From contig NZ_CP089538.1 of assembly GCF_021233055.1 (NCBI RefSeq), positions 5,534,501 to 5,598,500 of the forward strand: DNA of 64,000 nucleotides, given 5' to 3'. The translations under genes and the position numbers were made by a program. Of the stretch, positions 25,489 to 34,827 are shown one piece after another. The notes under the pieces are model-generated. The model saw nothing but the letters and a program-made list of their open reading frames with translations. It did not search any database and was not told the origin of the DNA. The stretch's first letter is position 1, and each line of letters begins with the position of its first letter. The DNA comes from Spirosoma oryzicola. GTDB lineage: Bacteria > Bacteroidota > Bacteroidia > Cytophagales > Spirosomataceae.

Positions 25489-26769
25489 CTATTTTCCACC
25501 GACTATCACTTCCCGTAAGCTTCCTTCAGTGAGATACTTGACGGCGGTTTCCATAATCTCGTCCGGAGTTACGGCTCGTAGTCGTTCAATGTATTTTGTC
25601 AAGAAATCAGCGGGCATACCGTCTAATAAAATCACTTTGTAACGATCAGCGATTTCAAAGGGTGTGTTCAATGAACCGACAAACTCACCGGCCATGAAGT
25701 TTTTTACGGTCTCCAATTCGGTTTGCGACACAGGTTCGGTTTGCAGAATCCGGATTTCCTTTTGAATCTCGTCCAGTGTCTGCTGCGTATTTTCTTTATT
25801 GACGTCCGTTCCAATCAGGAAATAACCGTCGTGCCGAAAGGATGGCATATTCGACGAGATTCCGTAGGTGAATCCTTTTTCCTCCCGGATGTTTTTCATC
25901 AGCCGTGAACCGAAATACCCTCCCAGCAATTCGTTGGTGACGAGCATTTTGAAAAAGTCAGGATGCGACCGGGTAAATAACCGACGGCCCAGCCGGATCG
26001 ACGACTGAACGCTATCTGCTTTCTCGGCTAGGACTGGCTGACCATCCTCCGTGCTTAACCCAGCAACGACTGGCGGAAGGCTTTTCTCCTGAATTGGCAA
26101 CTGCCCAAGCTCCCGATTGATTAACAGTATTTCGTTTTCTGACGCCTGGCCAGCCAGCAGAATCTGGTAAGGCCGGTTATGAATAACACGATCGTAAAAC
26201 GCAACGATATCTTTTTGGGTAAGCTGCTCAATCGAGTCAGGACGCTGGCTACGACCATAGGGATGCTGCGGTCCGAACAGTTTTTCCCGAAACAGTACTC
26301 CGGCTAGATAAGCATTCTTCTCGTAATTGACCCGTAGATTCTGTAGCGTGATGTTTCGCAGATCGTCCAGTTCTTTCTGCGGAAACGTAGGCTCTGTCAG
26401 CAATTGACGCAGAATAGGCAATATGTTGGGCAGAAACTTGGTCAGGCAGTAGACGACAACGCTGGCTCTATCAGGCCCGCTGTTTAGTTCCAGGAAGGCA
26501 CCATAGCGATCGAAGTATTCGCTGATTTGGGCAGATGAGCGATCGAGCGTTCCTTCCGATAACATTTTCAGCGTAAAAAAAGAGGTACCTGGCACTTCTT
26601 CGTACCAAGTACCGGCTTCGATAATGCACTCTATCCGAATAACGGGCTGTTGAGGAACTTCAATTAAATGGAGTGGAATACCATTATCAAGAATGTGCGT
26701 TTGAACGGATGGAAGGCGCACTTCCTGAATAGCCTGAAAGGCGGGTGACTGCGTTCTGTCAAGTACCAT
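25489..26769 (-). CDS. M16-family protein lacking the zinc protease motif
   Basis: 426 residues with the two-lobed M16 fold: N-terminal half with IIEAGTWYE and the C-terminal half with GGYFGSRLMKNIREEKGFTYGI, typical of pitrilysin-like proteins. Where active members carry HxxEH, this protein reads GTSFFTLKMLSEGT, so both histidines and the glutamate are absent. It is therefore probably a non-catalytic subunit or chaperone-like partner. In Bacteroidota, active and inactive M16 genes are often paired; here only the inactive type is seen, between plsY and porV. Confidence 0.85.
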   Translation of the reverse strand: MVLDRTQSPAFQAIQEVRLPSVQTHILDNGIPLHLIEVPQQPVIRIECIIEAGTWYEEVPGTSFFTLKMLSEGTLDRSSAQISEYFDRYGAFLELNSGPDRASVVVYCLTKFLPNILPILRQLLTEPTFPQKELDDLRNITLQNLRVNYEKNAYLAGVLFREKLFGPQHPYGRSQRPDSIEQLTQKDIVAFYDRVIHNRPYQILLAGQASENEILLINRELGQLPIQEKSLPPVVAGLSTEDGQPVLAEKADSVQSSIRLGRRLFTRSHPDFFKMLVTNELLGGYFGSRLMKNIREEKGFTYGISSNMPSFRHDGYFLIGTDVNKENTQQTLDEIQKEIRILQTEPVSQTELETVKNFMAGEFVGSLNTPFEIADRYKVILLDGMPADFLTKYIERLRAVTPDEIMETAVKYLTEGSLREVIVGGK

Positions 26770-26785
26770 TTACTACCTATTGATA

Positions 26786-26818
26786 AAGAAAATGGCATCT
26801 CAGCTCGAAATGCCATTT
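26786..26818 (-). terminator. Terminator of porV
   Basis: aaatggcat (26790-26798) pairs with atgccattt (26810-26818). On the minus strand the hairpin runs into TTTTCTTT. Confidence 0.75.
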
Positions 26819-26885
26819 CACGTAATGATTTGCGTTAAGATTGGTTTACCCATCGCAGTTCTTTACAAACGACCGGGCTTACCAA

Positions 26886-28139
26886 TTAATAATTTGTATC
26901 GTCGCCCGCTGAGTCGTTATCATTATCAGCTCCCACGGCATTCGATCCGTTGAAGTTGAAAAGCAATGAAATACGGAACGTGTTGGCTAACGGACTTCCT
27001 TGTTTTACAGGTAGAAGATAGGAGAAATCAACCCCGAATCGCTCTTGCAGGCGCAGACCAATACCCGTTGTAAAATACTTGCGTCCTCCTTTAATATTTG
27101 ATTCGCCGAAATAACCAGCCCGAACCGCAAACTGATCATTATACCAGTATTCAACACCCGTTGAAACCGTGAACTCTTTTAGCTCTTCGCTCAGACCACC
27201 GGGAGCATCGGCAAACGAACCAAATACAGCGCTAAAGTAATTCCGGTTGGGGTCTTTGCCGCGCGAAATCTGATACTGAGTCGGGCTAGTTCCCGCTACT
27301 GGGATCGGGTTGCCATTCGCATCCCGTGCGTATTCCGGTGGCGTAGGCACCATTAGTTTATTGACATCGAAGACAAAATTGAACTTGTTATACTGGTCAG
27401 CATAATAAGTCAGTGCCGTTCCCAAACGTAGATTTGTTGGAATAAAGTACTGCTCCTGGCCACCATAGTTGATACGACCACCCAGGTTGGAAAGCATACC
27501 CCCAAACGCCCAACCGATACCTCTACCCGTAGCATTGTCACGCGCTTCATTCCGATAAAATGCGCTAATGTCTGCCGCAGCGGTAGCACCTGGCTTCAAA
27601 CCAGGGTTAGACGAACCCGATGCCAGGTTAGAATTCAAATATTTCAGATCAACGCCAAGCGAGAAATTTTGCGAAAGACGCTGTGAGAACGTAGCCGTAA
27701 CGGCGTATTCTCGCGAGTTGAACGTACCCGCAGCTACACCCGTTGCGGTTGTAAAATTGACCGTTCCTAAATCGAAGTACATTAAAGAACCACCGATAAC
27801 GGAATTTTTACCAATTTTTGAGTAGCCTGTCAAATAAGTGTAGTACATGTCTCCGATCAGGTCGCGGAGCCAGGGCGTATACGAAATGGATGCCCCCTTC
27901 GATTGCTTGGCGAAAACCAGTTTGGAAGGATTCCAGAAGATAGCATTCGCATCGGCATCACCCAATGCCACCCCAGCTTCACCCAATGCACCCGAACGAG
28001 CATCTGGCGTGAAATTAAGGAATGGAACTGCCGATGTAGGGATACTTAACTGTCCTGACAGAAGGTTTACCTGGGAAAAAGCGACGACGGGAAAGAAACT
28101 GCAAACGCCGAGAATAACACGGAAAAAGTTACGCTTCAT
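26886..28139 (-). CDS. porV: Type IX secretion outer-membrane protein PorV (LptO)
   Basis: 417 residues from ATG 28139 (MKRNFFRVILGV); a TTG extension to 28160 is rejected. The signal peptide ends near AFSQ. The mature start has the PorV-type SAVPFLNFTPDARSGALGEAG, then NAIFWNPSK, and a barrel with the GVEYWYNDQFAVRAGYFGE region. PorV is a FadL-like barrel that carries T9SS substrates to PorU for C-terminal signal removal. The tail ends in an acidic stretch (NDNDSAGDD). It lies just downstream of porU on the same strand with 113 bases between and has its own candidate -7 element. Confidence 0.93.
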   Translation of the reverse strand: MKRNFFRVILGVCSFFPVVAFSQVNLLSGQLSIPTSAVPFLNFTPDARSGALGEAGVALGDADANAIFWNPSKLVFAKQSKGASISYTPWLRDLIGDMYYTYLTGYSKIGKNSVIGGSLMYFDLGTVNFTTATGVAAGTFNSREYAVTATFSQRLSQNFSLGVDLKYLNSNLASGSSNPGLKPGATAAADISAFYRNEARDNATGRGIGWAFGGMLSNLGGRINYGGQEQYFIPTNLRLGTALTYYADQYNKFNFVFDVNKLMVPTPPEYARDANGNPIPVAGTSPTQYQISRGKDPNRNYFSAVFGSFADAPGGLSEELKEFTVSTGVEYWYNDQFAVRAGYFGESNIKGGRKYFTTGIGLRLQERFGVDFSYLLPVKQGSPLANTFRISLLFNFNGSNAVGADNDNDSAGDDTNY

Positions 28140-28198
28140 ACAAAGTGTGTTGGTCAACAACAGCGACTGGTTAAGTGAATAGGACAGTCCTGAACGGT

Positions 28199-28206
28199 CA
28201 AAATTA
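28199..28206 (-). promoter_or_regulatory. Candidate -7 element (TAATTTTG) of porV
   Basis: Exact TAnnTTTG on the minus strand, 59 bases before ATG 28139. No TTTG is found at the -33 position. Confidence 0.4.
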
Positions 28207-28252
28207 CAACGATTCGTTGGATTAGAAAAAGCAGGTTACTAGAACCACAAAA

Positions 28253-31200
28253 TCATTTCGATAAAATTAGTCGACTACTGCCACCAGTCACTGACCCATC
28301 GGCCGCTGACTGTATACGTAATCTGACTATATACAACCCATTTGGTACGGATTGGCCTGAATCAGTCGACCCATACCACGTCCCAATATCGAGCTTAGTT
28401 GGACAATCACTGCACTGGCCTGTTCGTTGATTTAGTAAACGGCCATTTTGATCGACTATTTGCCAAGTCCAGTCGAGTGGTTCACCACCTCGATTGTGTT
28501 CGACACTTATTGTTGAGTACGTCGTTACGGGGTTCGGACTAGCTTGTAAGCCCCGAAGGGCTAATGCTGGCTTACCCGAGACTACTATGCTCAACGTGCC
28601 TTCTGTTGAATTATTGTTTATATCCCACGCTTTTACCCGGACAATATACGCTCCAGGAGTAACATCCAGGAAGGTATAAACAGCCTGCCCCTGTCGACCA
28701 TCACCACTGGTCGAAACATACGCGTCGTTAAGCACAACAGGCGATTGATCCCCAAGCCGAATAGTCAATTCATGGCCCAAACCAGCCCGTGCCGTATTGA
28801 TTCCCTGATTATCCTGCAAGCTAATGCGAACCGTTACGTCTGGTCCAGCCACGTGAACCTGCTCCCCATCCAAGGCTCCTCCTTCAACGTGTAGCTGAAC
28901 AAGGGGCGGTTGGGTGTCCAGACTATCGACTACCAGGCTTCCCCCTACCCGTAAGCTATCGTAGCTGCCAACGGCGTCAAGCAAGCTATCGGACCGGACA
29001 GCATACGCATATAACTTAGCCGTTCCCACCGTGTACGAAATATCTTTAGGCATCACGAAACGAACGGCAAACTGACCATTTTTTACGGCTACCTGTCCCG
29101 CAAACAGTGTACTTGTGTACGCTTTGAAATTCATCTTAGCGCTTTCGGTACCGAGTGTCGTTTGCGTGGTTGCTTTGTCATAGAGCGTAAGCTGTAGCGT
29201 TCCCGTAAAATTATTTAGGCGCCCCCCTCCCTGTTGAATTTCACCTGATAATTCAACGGTTTCCAACGCGCGTAGTGTGTCGGCATGATCAGCGGTAACA
29301 GTTCGTCCATTAACCTTAGTGAGCATGACCTGAGCCTGGGGGTACGCCAAACGCATGGACGGATCGCCCAATAAGGCAAAGTTGCGGTTGACAGGGCCGA
29401 CCAGACTATCATTTTTTGTCAGCCTCATCACATCCCCTAATCGGGACATCTGACCATTGATCGGCGTAAAAACGAATTTGTAAAACGCCTTATTCAGAAC
29501 AAGGTTCGTATTGGCATACACAGGTCGCGTTGTGGTTAACAGGCCAATTGCTCCACCCAACCGACTTAGCAGCGCTAATTCTGCCCCGGAGTTACTGGCC
29601 GGATCATCGTAGCGACCAAATTGGCAGGTAGCGGTCACAAATAAGGGAAGGCGACGGTTTTTCCACGACAAAATATCCTGAAGCGTTACAACCTGTTCAT
29701 CCGCCAATGTCTCTACGCCACCATGACCGCTATAGTTGATGATCAATCGACCATCAGCAACGGCCCGATTGATTAGCTGGTTAACAATTGGCGATTTTTG
29801 TCCACTGGCCGTAGTCTCTTGCGGATACGCATCCAAAAACACGCGTTCCGGTCGGTATGAAGGAGCATTAGTTTCCGTCATGGTCGCTAATGAATTAGCA
29901 TCCTGCTGATGGATGTTGTAATCACCATCGTCAGCAACGAACATAACCCGTGTTTGCCAGTCACCAGCCAGCGAAGGATCGGAGCTATAACGAATCAGCT
30001 TATCCACCACCGTTTTAGCCTCATCAGTCGACTTGACAGGCAAGCGTCCAACGCCAATGTCCATTTTGTAGTCACCTGCGTTTGTTTCAGGCCATTCGCC
30101 TTCGTTACGATCCATAAACCCAAAATAGTCGTCGGATGAGTAGCTCAGGACGGGGTGTAACGATTCGTTACTTTCGTAGACCGGCACGGTATTAGCAAGC
30201 TGACTAGCGCTGAGTAGCCGGTTTATGTTCCGATAATCGTACGTAGCATCACCAAAGAGCAACAAATAGCGCAGTTGACCGGGCGTTTTTCGGTAAAAAT
30301 AGCGCACCATATCCCGAATAGCTGTCGGGTCAGGTTTTCCAGAGCCAAACTCATTATAAACCTGTTGCGTTGTGACAACCTGCACCGTCAACTGATCGTG
30401 TTCACGCCGAAACGTGGCTAATCGCTCGGCTTCGGCTCGCCATGCAGCTGATGTAACAATTAATAGATTGGGCGTAGTTAAGCTGGCAATATTTTGATTG
30501 GCAACTGAAGCCAGAGAAACCGGCGTTTTTAGCTGATTATCGGTGAATAAATAATAATCAGCGCGGTTTGCCGATACCCATCTTGCCTCGGATGCTGGCG
30601 ACAGCGAGTAAGACTGACTAACTGGAACAAGTGGACTGTCTAAATTCCATACTCGTAACGTAGCTGCTGCCTGTCGAACAGCACACTGGCCAGAATCCAA
30701 CTGCCGCACCCAAGTTGGCTGATCGTACTGCCGAAGCTCTCGTCGGACCTGAATGCCAATATAATTCAGATAGCCCAGTACTGAGATTGCTCTATTTTTC
30801 TGAAACGAAATCGTTACGCGTAAGGGATTTGCAACTGTCGCCGGTTTGACAGAAAAGGTATCCGTTCGGAGAATGCCCTGGTAGTCGTACTCATAGCCAG
30901 AAATGCTCGACATCAGTTGTGTCCCAACAAACTGATCGTTTAATCGCACGCGAAATTGCGTGGTAGCCGAAGCCCCGGCTACTACAGACGAGGTAATCCG
31001 AACTGGTGCACTCGCTACAATACCAGGAACATCGAAAGGAATTGTCTTAGTGGTATCGTTCGTCATGATCTCACCTAACCATTCGCGTCCTGAGCGCACA
31101 GAGGGTATTTTTACCAAATCCTGCTCATGAAACTGATAATCATCGAATGTCGTAACCGTGGCCGTACTGCTCAATGCGCCGGCTGGACGTTCAGCAATGC

Positions 31201-31726
31201 GTAAGCCCTGACCGCCACCGACGGTTAGGAAGTAGAACGTTGTATCGGTGTAGGGATTAATCTGGTGTTTGAAGCGTCGGGCAAGCGAGTCATACCGAAC
31301 GACATGTGGACTTTGCCCAAAAAATAACAAAGCATCTCCCGCGTCAAATCGTCCATCGGCTTCGCCATTCACGAGTATGGCATTTTCTAGAAGATCAGAT
31401 GCACGTTGGGCAGCATTTGGCTGGGGCAATACCGCGCCACCGTTTCCATACAGCCTTAACGTACGGGGATCAGCGCTAGCGAAGGCAGGATTTATGCGGG
31501 CTAATGTTGCCTGATCTAACCGGTAAACGCCGGATTCTACAACGCCAATCTTGATCCAGGTTCCTTCCTTCAGAACCGACTGAGCGTGAACGTTCGGCAA
31601 ACTAGCAATCGATAGCCAGACCGTTAGACTAATGATCCACTTAACCGAGTTTGTACAAGACTCTCGTGTACCATTTACCCAATAAGTATCGATCGTGAAC
31701 CGCTTAGTATTGTTCCACCCATGCAT
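28253..31726 (-). CDS. porU: Type IX secretion sortase PorU
   Basis: 1157 residues. A hydrophobic export segment (about 29-48, ending VHAQ) follows an unusually long N-region, so a later GTG start (codon 17) is possible. The C25 gingipain-like domain has LLLFGDATYDYRN, the catalytic His668 in NYSGHGGVE and Cys701 in VTATCQFGRYDDP. The C-terminus carries a T9SS sorting-like domain (ASPNPVTTYSTISVEHN to GLYIVRLRI), as in P. gingivalis PorU, where it is retained. PorU cleaves sorting domains of secreted proteins and attaches them to the surface. The start overlaps the end of the sprT-like gene by 23 bases. Confidence 0.94.
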   Translation of the reverse strand: MHGWNNTKRFTIDTYWVNGTRESCTNSVKWIISLTVWLSIASLPNVHAQSVLKEGTWIKIGVVESGVYRLDQATLARINPAFASADPRTLRLYGNGGAVLPQPNAAQRASDLLENAILVNGEADGRFDAGDALLFFGQSPHVVRYDSLARRFKHQINPYTDTTFYFLTVGGGQGLRIAERPAGALSSTATVTTFDDYQFHEQDLVKIPSVRSGREWLGEIMTNDTTKTIPFDVPGIVASAPVRITSSVVAGASATTQFRVRLNDQFVGTQLMSSISGYEYDYQGILRTDTFSVKPATVANPLRVTISFQKNRAISVLGYLNYIGIQVRRELRQYDQPTWVRQLDSGQCAVRQAAATLRVWNLDSPLVPVSQSYSLSPASEARWVSANRADYYLFTDNQLKTPVSLASVANQNIASLTTPNLLIVTSAAWRAEAERLATFRREHDQLTVQVVTTQQVYNEFGSGKPDPTAIRDMVRYFYRKTPGQLRYLLLFGDATYDYRNINRLLSASQLANTVPVYESNESLHPVLSYSSDDYFGFMDRNEGEWPETNAGDYKMDIGVGRLPVKSTDEAKTVVDKLIRYSSDPSLAGDWQTRVMFVADDGDYNIHQQDANSLATMTETNAPSYRPERVFLDAYPQETTASGQKSPIVNQLINRAVADGRLIINYSGHGGVETLADEQVVTLQDILSWKNRRLPLFVTATCQFGRYDDPASNSGAELALLSRLGGAIGLLTTTRPVYANTNLVLNKAFYKFVFTPINGQMSRLGDVMRLTKNDSLVGPVNRNFALLGDPSMRLAYPQAQVMLTKVNGRTVTADHADTLRALETVELSGEIQQGGGRLNNFTGTLQLTLYDKATTQTTLGTESAKMNFKAYTSTLFAGQVAVKNGQFAVRFVMPKDISYTVGTAKLYAYAVRSDSLLDAVGSYDSLRVGGSLVVDSLDTQPPLVQLHVEGGALDGEQVHVAGPDVTVRISLQDNQGINTARAGLGHELTIRLGDQSPVVLNDAYVSTSGDGRQGQAVYTFLDVTPGAYIVRVKAWDINNNSTEGTLSIVVSGKPALALRGLQASPNPVTTYSTISVEHNRGGEPLDWTWQIVDQNGRLLNQRTGQCSDCPTKLDIGTWYGSTDSGQSVPNGLYIVRLRIQSAADGSVTGGSSRLILSK

Positions 31727-32318
31727 GAGCTAAAATTGCGTATGACTTTCCTGTCGATACTTCTTTACAAACGATACGAGTTCGACGTAACGTGCCCCGC
31801 ACAAAGGTCTTTTTATCAAATTGAAACGATTCTCCCTCCGGCACATCGCGTAACAGCGTTCGATTGTGGCTAATGCCGCTCAGGGATACCTTATCGACTT
31901 TGCGCAAAGCAGTCATTAGAGCCGGGTTTGCATATGTAGTAGCGGCTGGCCTGATCATGTATCGTTGAAGTGGATAAAGAATATCCACGGGAAAGACAGC
32001 TTCGGTCATGAGCGGTTGTATAAGCCGCTGAAAAGCTATCTGCCAAGCTTTCCCGTGTGGTTGAACCCGCCTTCGGTAGGCACGATTTACCTCAGCATGA
32101 GCCACCTCATGGACATACGTAATCAGGAAAGCGTACGAATTCAAGTCTGCGTTTACCGTAATCTGCGTTTTGCCATCAGGAAAAACGCGAAAATCACCCA
32201 GACGAGTCCGGCGTGGTTTTACCACTCGAAAATCGAACTTGTATTGCTGCCACAGCTGGCGACAGTAGCCATCTGTTCCTAGCGGAAAATAGGTAGTAAA
32301 AACGTCGGACAAGGTCAA
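31704..32318 (-). CDS. SprT-like putative metalloprotease
   Basis: 204 residues. The zinc-type motif HEVAH lies in YAFLITYVHEVAHAEV near residue 70, and KPRRTRLGDF precedes it, as in SprT-like proteins of Bacteroidota. A TTG codon at 32318 is the only good start: no ATG lies near the N-terminal end of the conserved region. SprT-domain proteins are related to SPRTN, but the substrate in bacteria is unclear. The 3' end overlaps porU. The start lies just after the terminator of the small lipoprotein gene, so an own promoter inside that terminator region or read-through is needed. Confidence 0.75.
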   Translation of the reverse strand: MTLSDVFTTYFPLGTDGYCRQLWQQYKFDFRVVKPRRTRLGDFRVFPDGKTQITVNADLNSYAFLITYVHEVAHAEVNRAYRRRVQPHGKAWQIAFQRLIQPLMTEAVFPVDILYPLQRYMIRPAATTYANPALMTALRKVDKVSLSGISHNRTLLRDVPEGESFQFDKKTFVRGTLRRTRIVCKEVSTGKSYAILAHAWVEQY

Positions 32319-32323
32319 AATGA

Positions 32324-32351
32324 AAAAAGCCTTATAAAAATAAGGCTTTTT
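32324..32351. terminator. Terminator after the small Ser/Thr-rich lipoprotein
   Basis: Arms aaaaagcctta and taaggcttttt (32341-32351) with a 6-base loop. T/A runs on both sides allow function in either direction. Confidence 0.85.
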
Positions 32352-32374
32352 AATTCGATAAGGAAGTCAACGAA

Positions 32375-32566
32375 TTACTTCGCGCTGTCACTAGCCATTG
32401 TCGAAGCTGAATCCGTCGTCATAGACGAATCGGTAGCCATCGTGGTCGTGTCAGTCGACATCGTAGAGGTAGACTCAGTTGTAGTTTCTTCCGTTTTTGG
32501 TTTGCTTTGGCAAGCAGCGAAAGTTAACATGCTGCCTACAAATAAGAGAGCGAATACTTTTTTCAT
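32375..32566 (-). CDS. Small Ser/Thr/Asp-rich lipoprotein
   Basis: 63 residues. The lipoprotein signal MKKVFALLFVGSMLTFAAC places the lipidated residue at Cys19. The remainder is a low-complexity tail of Thr, Ser, Asp and Met (TMSTDTTTMATDSS) with no fold-forming hydrophobic residues. The function is unknown. It has a consensus promoter upstream and a strong terminator downstream, so it is a real, probably well expressed, single-gene unit. Similar small envelope lipoproteins are common in Cytophagales in my recollection. Confidence 0.7.
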   Translation of the reverse strand: MKKVFALLFVGSMLTFAACQSKPKTEETTTESTSTMSTDTTTMATDSSMTTDSASTMASDSAK

Positions 32567-32588
32567 TGTCCTTGAATGATCTTTGAGA

Positions 32589-32601
32589 TTTGCACTGCAA
32601 A
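32589..32601. promoter_or_regulatory. 13-base palindrome TTTGCAcTGCAAA over the lipoprotein -7 element
   Basis: Perfect 6-base arms around one base. It overlaps the -7 element at 32598-32605 and resembles the TTTGCAAA cores at blaI/gldH, but the link is weak. Confidence 0.35.
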
Positions 32602-32627
32602 TATACTTTTTTTCTTAGTAATGCAAA
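32598..32627 (-). promoter_or_regulatory. Promoter of the small lipoprotein gene
   Basis: Minus-strand TTTG (32627-32624), an 18-base spacer and TATATTTG (32605-32598). The start codon lies 31 bases downstream. Confidence 0.65.
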
Positions 32628-32723
32628 CTTTACTCTTCTTAGAATCTCTCAGCGGGAAGAAACCGAAGAAAAGTCCAATTGTCAATTATACATTTCAAAG
32701 ACTTGTGTGAATAAGCAACGGAC

Positions 32724-33215
32724 TTAAACCTTCTCTTTCTCTCGCTGTGAACGTAGCCGGATCTTATCATACATGCCGGTACTACGAAACGTAAGCAGTT
32801 TATGACCAAAATAATTTGCCATGAAGCTCATGCCCATGCCGACAACGTGAGAGCCTTTCTCACGCCAAAGCTCGGGGGCCTTCGGAAACAAAGGATTGGC
32901 AAACCACTCCAAGGTGTATTTAGACACGTACACCTGGACGACAAGCGCTACCAAAGCAATAAATAAAAACTTTACAATTTCGCGGCCCGTATTGCCGGTC
33001 TTAGCTGCCGAGAAAGCAAAAAGCTTTGTGGGGATAAACGTTAGAACGGTAGCAGTAAGATAGCCCCAGAGAACACTCGTCGCGTAGTCGAAGTAATTAC
33101 GGTAAAAAATCTGGCTTATAAAGTTGATGGACGCTCCGAGCAAAGCCGTCAGAAAGAACGAAAAAATATTCTTGAATTCTGTAGGTTTCGGCTGTTCTAT
33201 ACTGCTCACGTTCAC
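32724..33215 (-). CDS. GtrA-family membrane protein
   Basis: 163 residues, apparently starting at GTG 33215. Four membrane segments (about 19-38, 45-64, 82-101, 125-145) and the basic ends fit GtrA/DPMS-like proteins. A typical motif NYFGHKLLTFRS occurs near residue 140, comparable to the N-x-x-x-x-R-x-x-x-F of the family. GtrA proteins are thought to help flip lipid-linked sugars or act with glycosyltransferases. No glycosyltransferase neighbour is present, so the substrate is unknown. Confidence 0.8.
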   Translation of the reverse strand: MNVSSIEQPKPTEFKNIFSFFLTALLGASINFISQIFYRNYFDYATSVLWGYLTATVLTFIPTKLFAFSAAKTGNTGREIVKFLFIALVALVVQVYVSKYTLEWFANPLFPKAPELWREKGSHVVGMGMSFMANYFGHKLLTFRSTGMYDKIRLRSQREKEKV

Positions 33216-33342
33216 GTTCTGGCCAGGAAAAAGACAGTTGATTTGTCTGGTGATTTATCGTTAAAAGTACGACTTTGACGCCAAACGTGGTCCAAAGCGA
33301 ACGCTTTTACTTAGGCTATGGGATTAAATAGTTGGTTACTAG

Positions 33343-34749
33343 TTAGAAAAGACCTTCTAACAAACCTGGAGCAATTCCCAGCCCAATTGTTAAAATAGTG
33401 GCTGCGAGTAGCACGTATTGGTAAAATGGAGCTACCCGAATCGGCTCAGTCGCGCCCTCCCGGAAGTACATGGCAATGATAACCCGGAAGTAATAGTAAA
33501 TACCAACGGCAGACATCAACACCGCTACTACCAATAACCAGATTTGTCCTCTTTCAACGGCTGTTGAGAACATATAAAATTTCCCCCAAAAACCGGCAGT
33601 TAATGGAATACCCGCCAGCGACAGCATTGAAACAGCCATTGCAAAGCCCAAGAGCGGATTTTGACGAGCGAGCCCATTGAATGCGTCAAAGTTTTCGCTC
33701 GTTACACCCTCACCCGAAAACGTCTGTGTGCTGCGCTGTTGAGCAACCAGCAGTAGAACGCCAAACGCCGAGATGGTAGCCACTGAGTAAGCCAGCGAGT
33801 AAAACACGATAGCCTGTTTAGTTTGTGTGCCTAAAGCCGCTAAGCCCAGCAACAGATACCCCGCATGCGAGATGCTCGAATACGACATCATGCGCTTAAA
33901 GCTGTTCTGGTAGACGGCTGTTATGTTGCCCGCAACCAGCGTTATAGCCGTGATGATTGCCAAAATGGTCCACCAGAAAGAGTAAACACCGACAAACGAC
34001 ACGGACAACAGCCGGAAAAGAGCGGCAAAACCTGCCGTCTTAACAACGGTTGACATAAACGCAGTGAAAATGGTAGGTGCGCCGTCGTACACATCGGGCG
34101 TCCAGAAATGGAACGGTGCAGCCGAAACTTTAAACAACAGGCCGATCAAGAGCATGAGCAGCCCCACGTACAGCAGCAAAGAAAGACCCATCTGCGCGTT
34201 AGCCGCGTAACCTCGGATACCAGCTAAGGTAAACGAACCAGTTGCTCCGTATAACAGCGCAATGCCAAACAGCAGGATACCCGTTGTAAATGCACCCATC
34301 AGGAAGTACTTCAGCGCGGCTTCGTTGGAACGCAGGTTGCGCTTGTCACTACCGGTAAGCACGTACATGGCAACAGATAAAATCTCGACACCGACAAACA
34401 GCATGATCAGGTTTTCGAACCCAACCATCATGATCGCACCAACCAGCGAAAACAATATAATACTGTAATATTCAGCCGGTTGCGCTGACTCATCATCCAT
34501 AAATTTGCTTGACAGAGCTACCACCATAAAGGCTGACCCGAGTATAATGGCCGTTAAGACCATAGTCAGGTTGTTGGTCCGTAGCATGTCGTTGAAGTAC
34601 AGGTATGTCTTGTTCCAATCAAGGAAGTTAACGACTAACGCCAGCGACAGGAAGAGCAGCGTTGCAGGTAATAGCACCGTCTTTGACTTAAGAAAGCCAA
34701 GGAACAGAAGTACAATGCCAAAAACCGATAACAGAACGATGGGAAGCAT
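33343..34749 (-). CDS. nuoN: NADH-quinone oxidoreductase subunit N
   Basis: 468 residues, about 14 membrane helices. Antiporter-like proton-translocation motifs are present: ENLIMLFVGVEILSVAMYVL with the conserved glutamate, LLFKVSAAPFHFWTPDVYDG with the conserved lysine, and SYSSISHAGYLLLGLAALG. It is the last gene of the nuoK-L-M-N run, 78 bases after nuoM, and forms one proton channel of complex I in the inner membrane. Confidence 0.95.
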   Translation of the reverse strand: MLPIVLLSVFGIVLLFLGFLKSKTVLLPATLLFLSLALVVNFLDWNKTYLYFNDMLRTNNLTMVLTAIILGSAFMVVALSSKFMDDESAQPAEYYSIILFSLVGAIMMVGFENLIMLFVGVEILSVAMYVLTGSDKRNLRSNEAALKYFLMGAFTTGILLFGIALLYGATGSFTLAGIRGYAANAQMGLSLLLYVGLLMLLIGLLFKVSAAPFHFWTPDVYDGAPTIFTAFMSTVVKTAGFAALFRLLSVSFVGVYSFWWTILAIITAITLVAGNITAVYQNSFKRMMSYSSISHAGYLLLGLAALGTQTKQAIVFYSLAYSVATISAFGVLLLVAQQRSTQTFSGEGVTSENFDAFNGLARQNPLLGFAMAVSMLSLAGIPLTAGFWGKFYMFSTAVERGQIWLLVVAVLMSAVGIYYYFRVIIAMYFREGATEPIRVAPFYQYVLLAATILTIGLGIAPGLLEGLF

Positions 34750-34827
34750 ATTTGTCTGATTTTCCGTTTTCAGTTGACCAGTGCGTACTGTGAGGCATTA
34801 CCTGATTAACCGAAAGCTTTTCTGTGT

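Noticed and set aside
33294..33307. Short hairpin aaagcg/cgcttt after nuoN
   Set aside because: The loop is too small and no T run follows on the minus strand, so I do not call a terminator.
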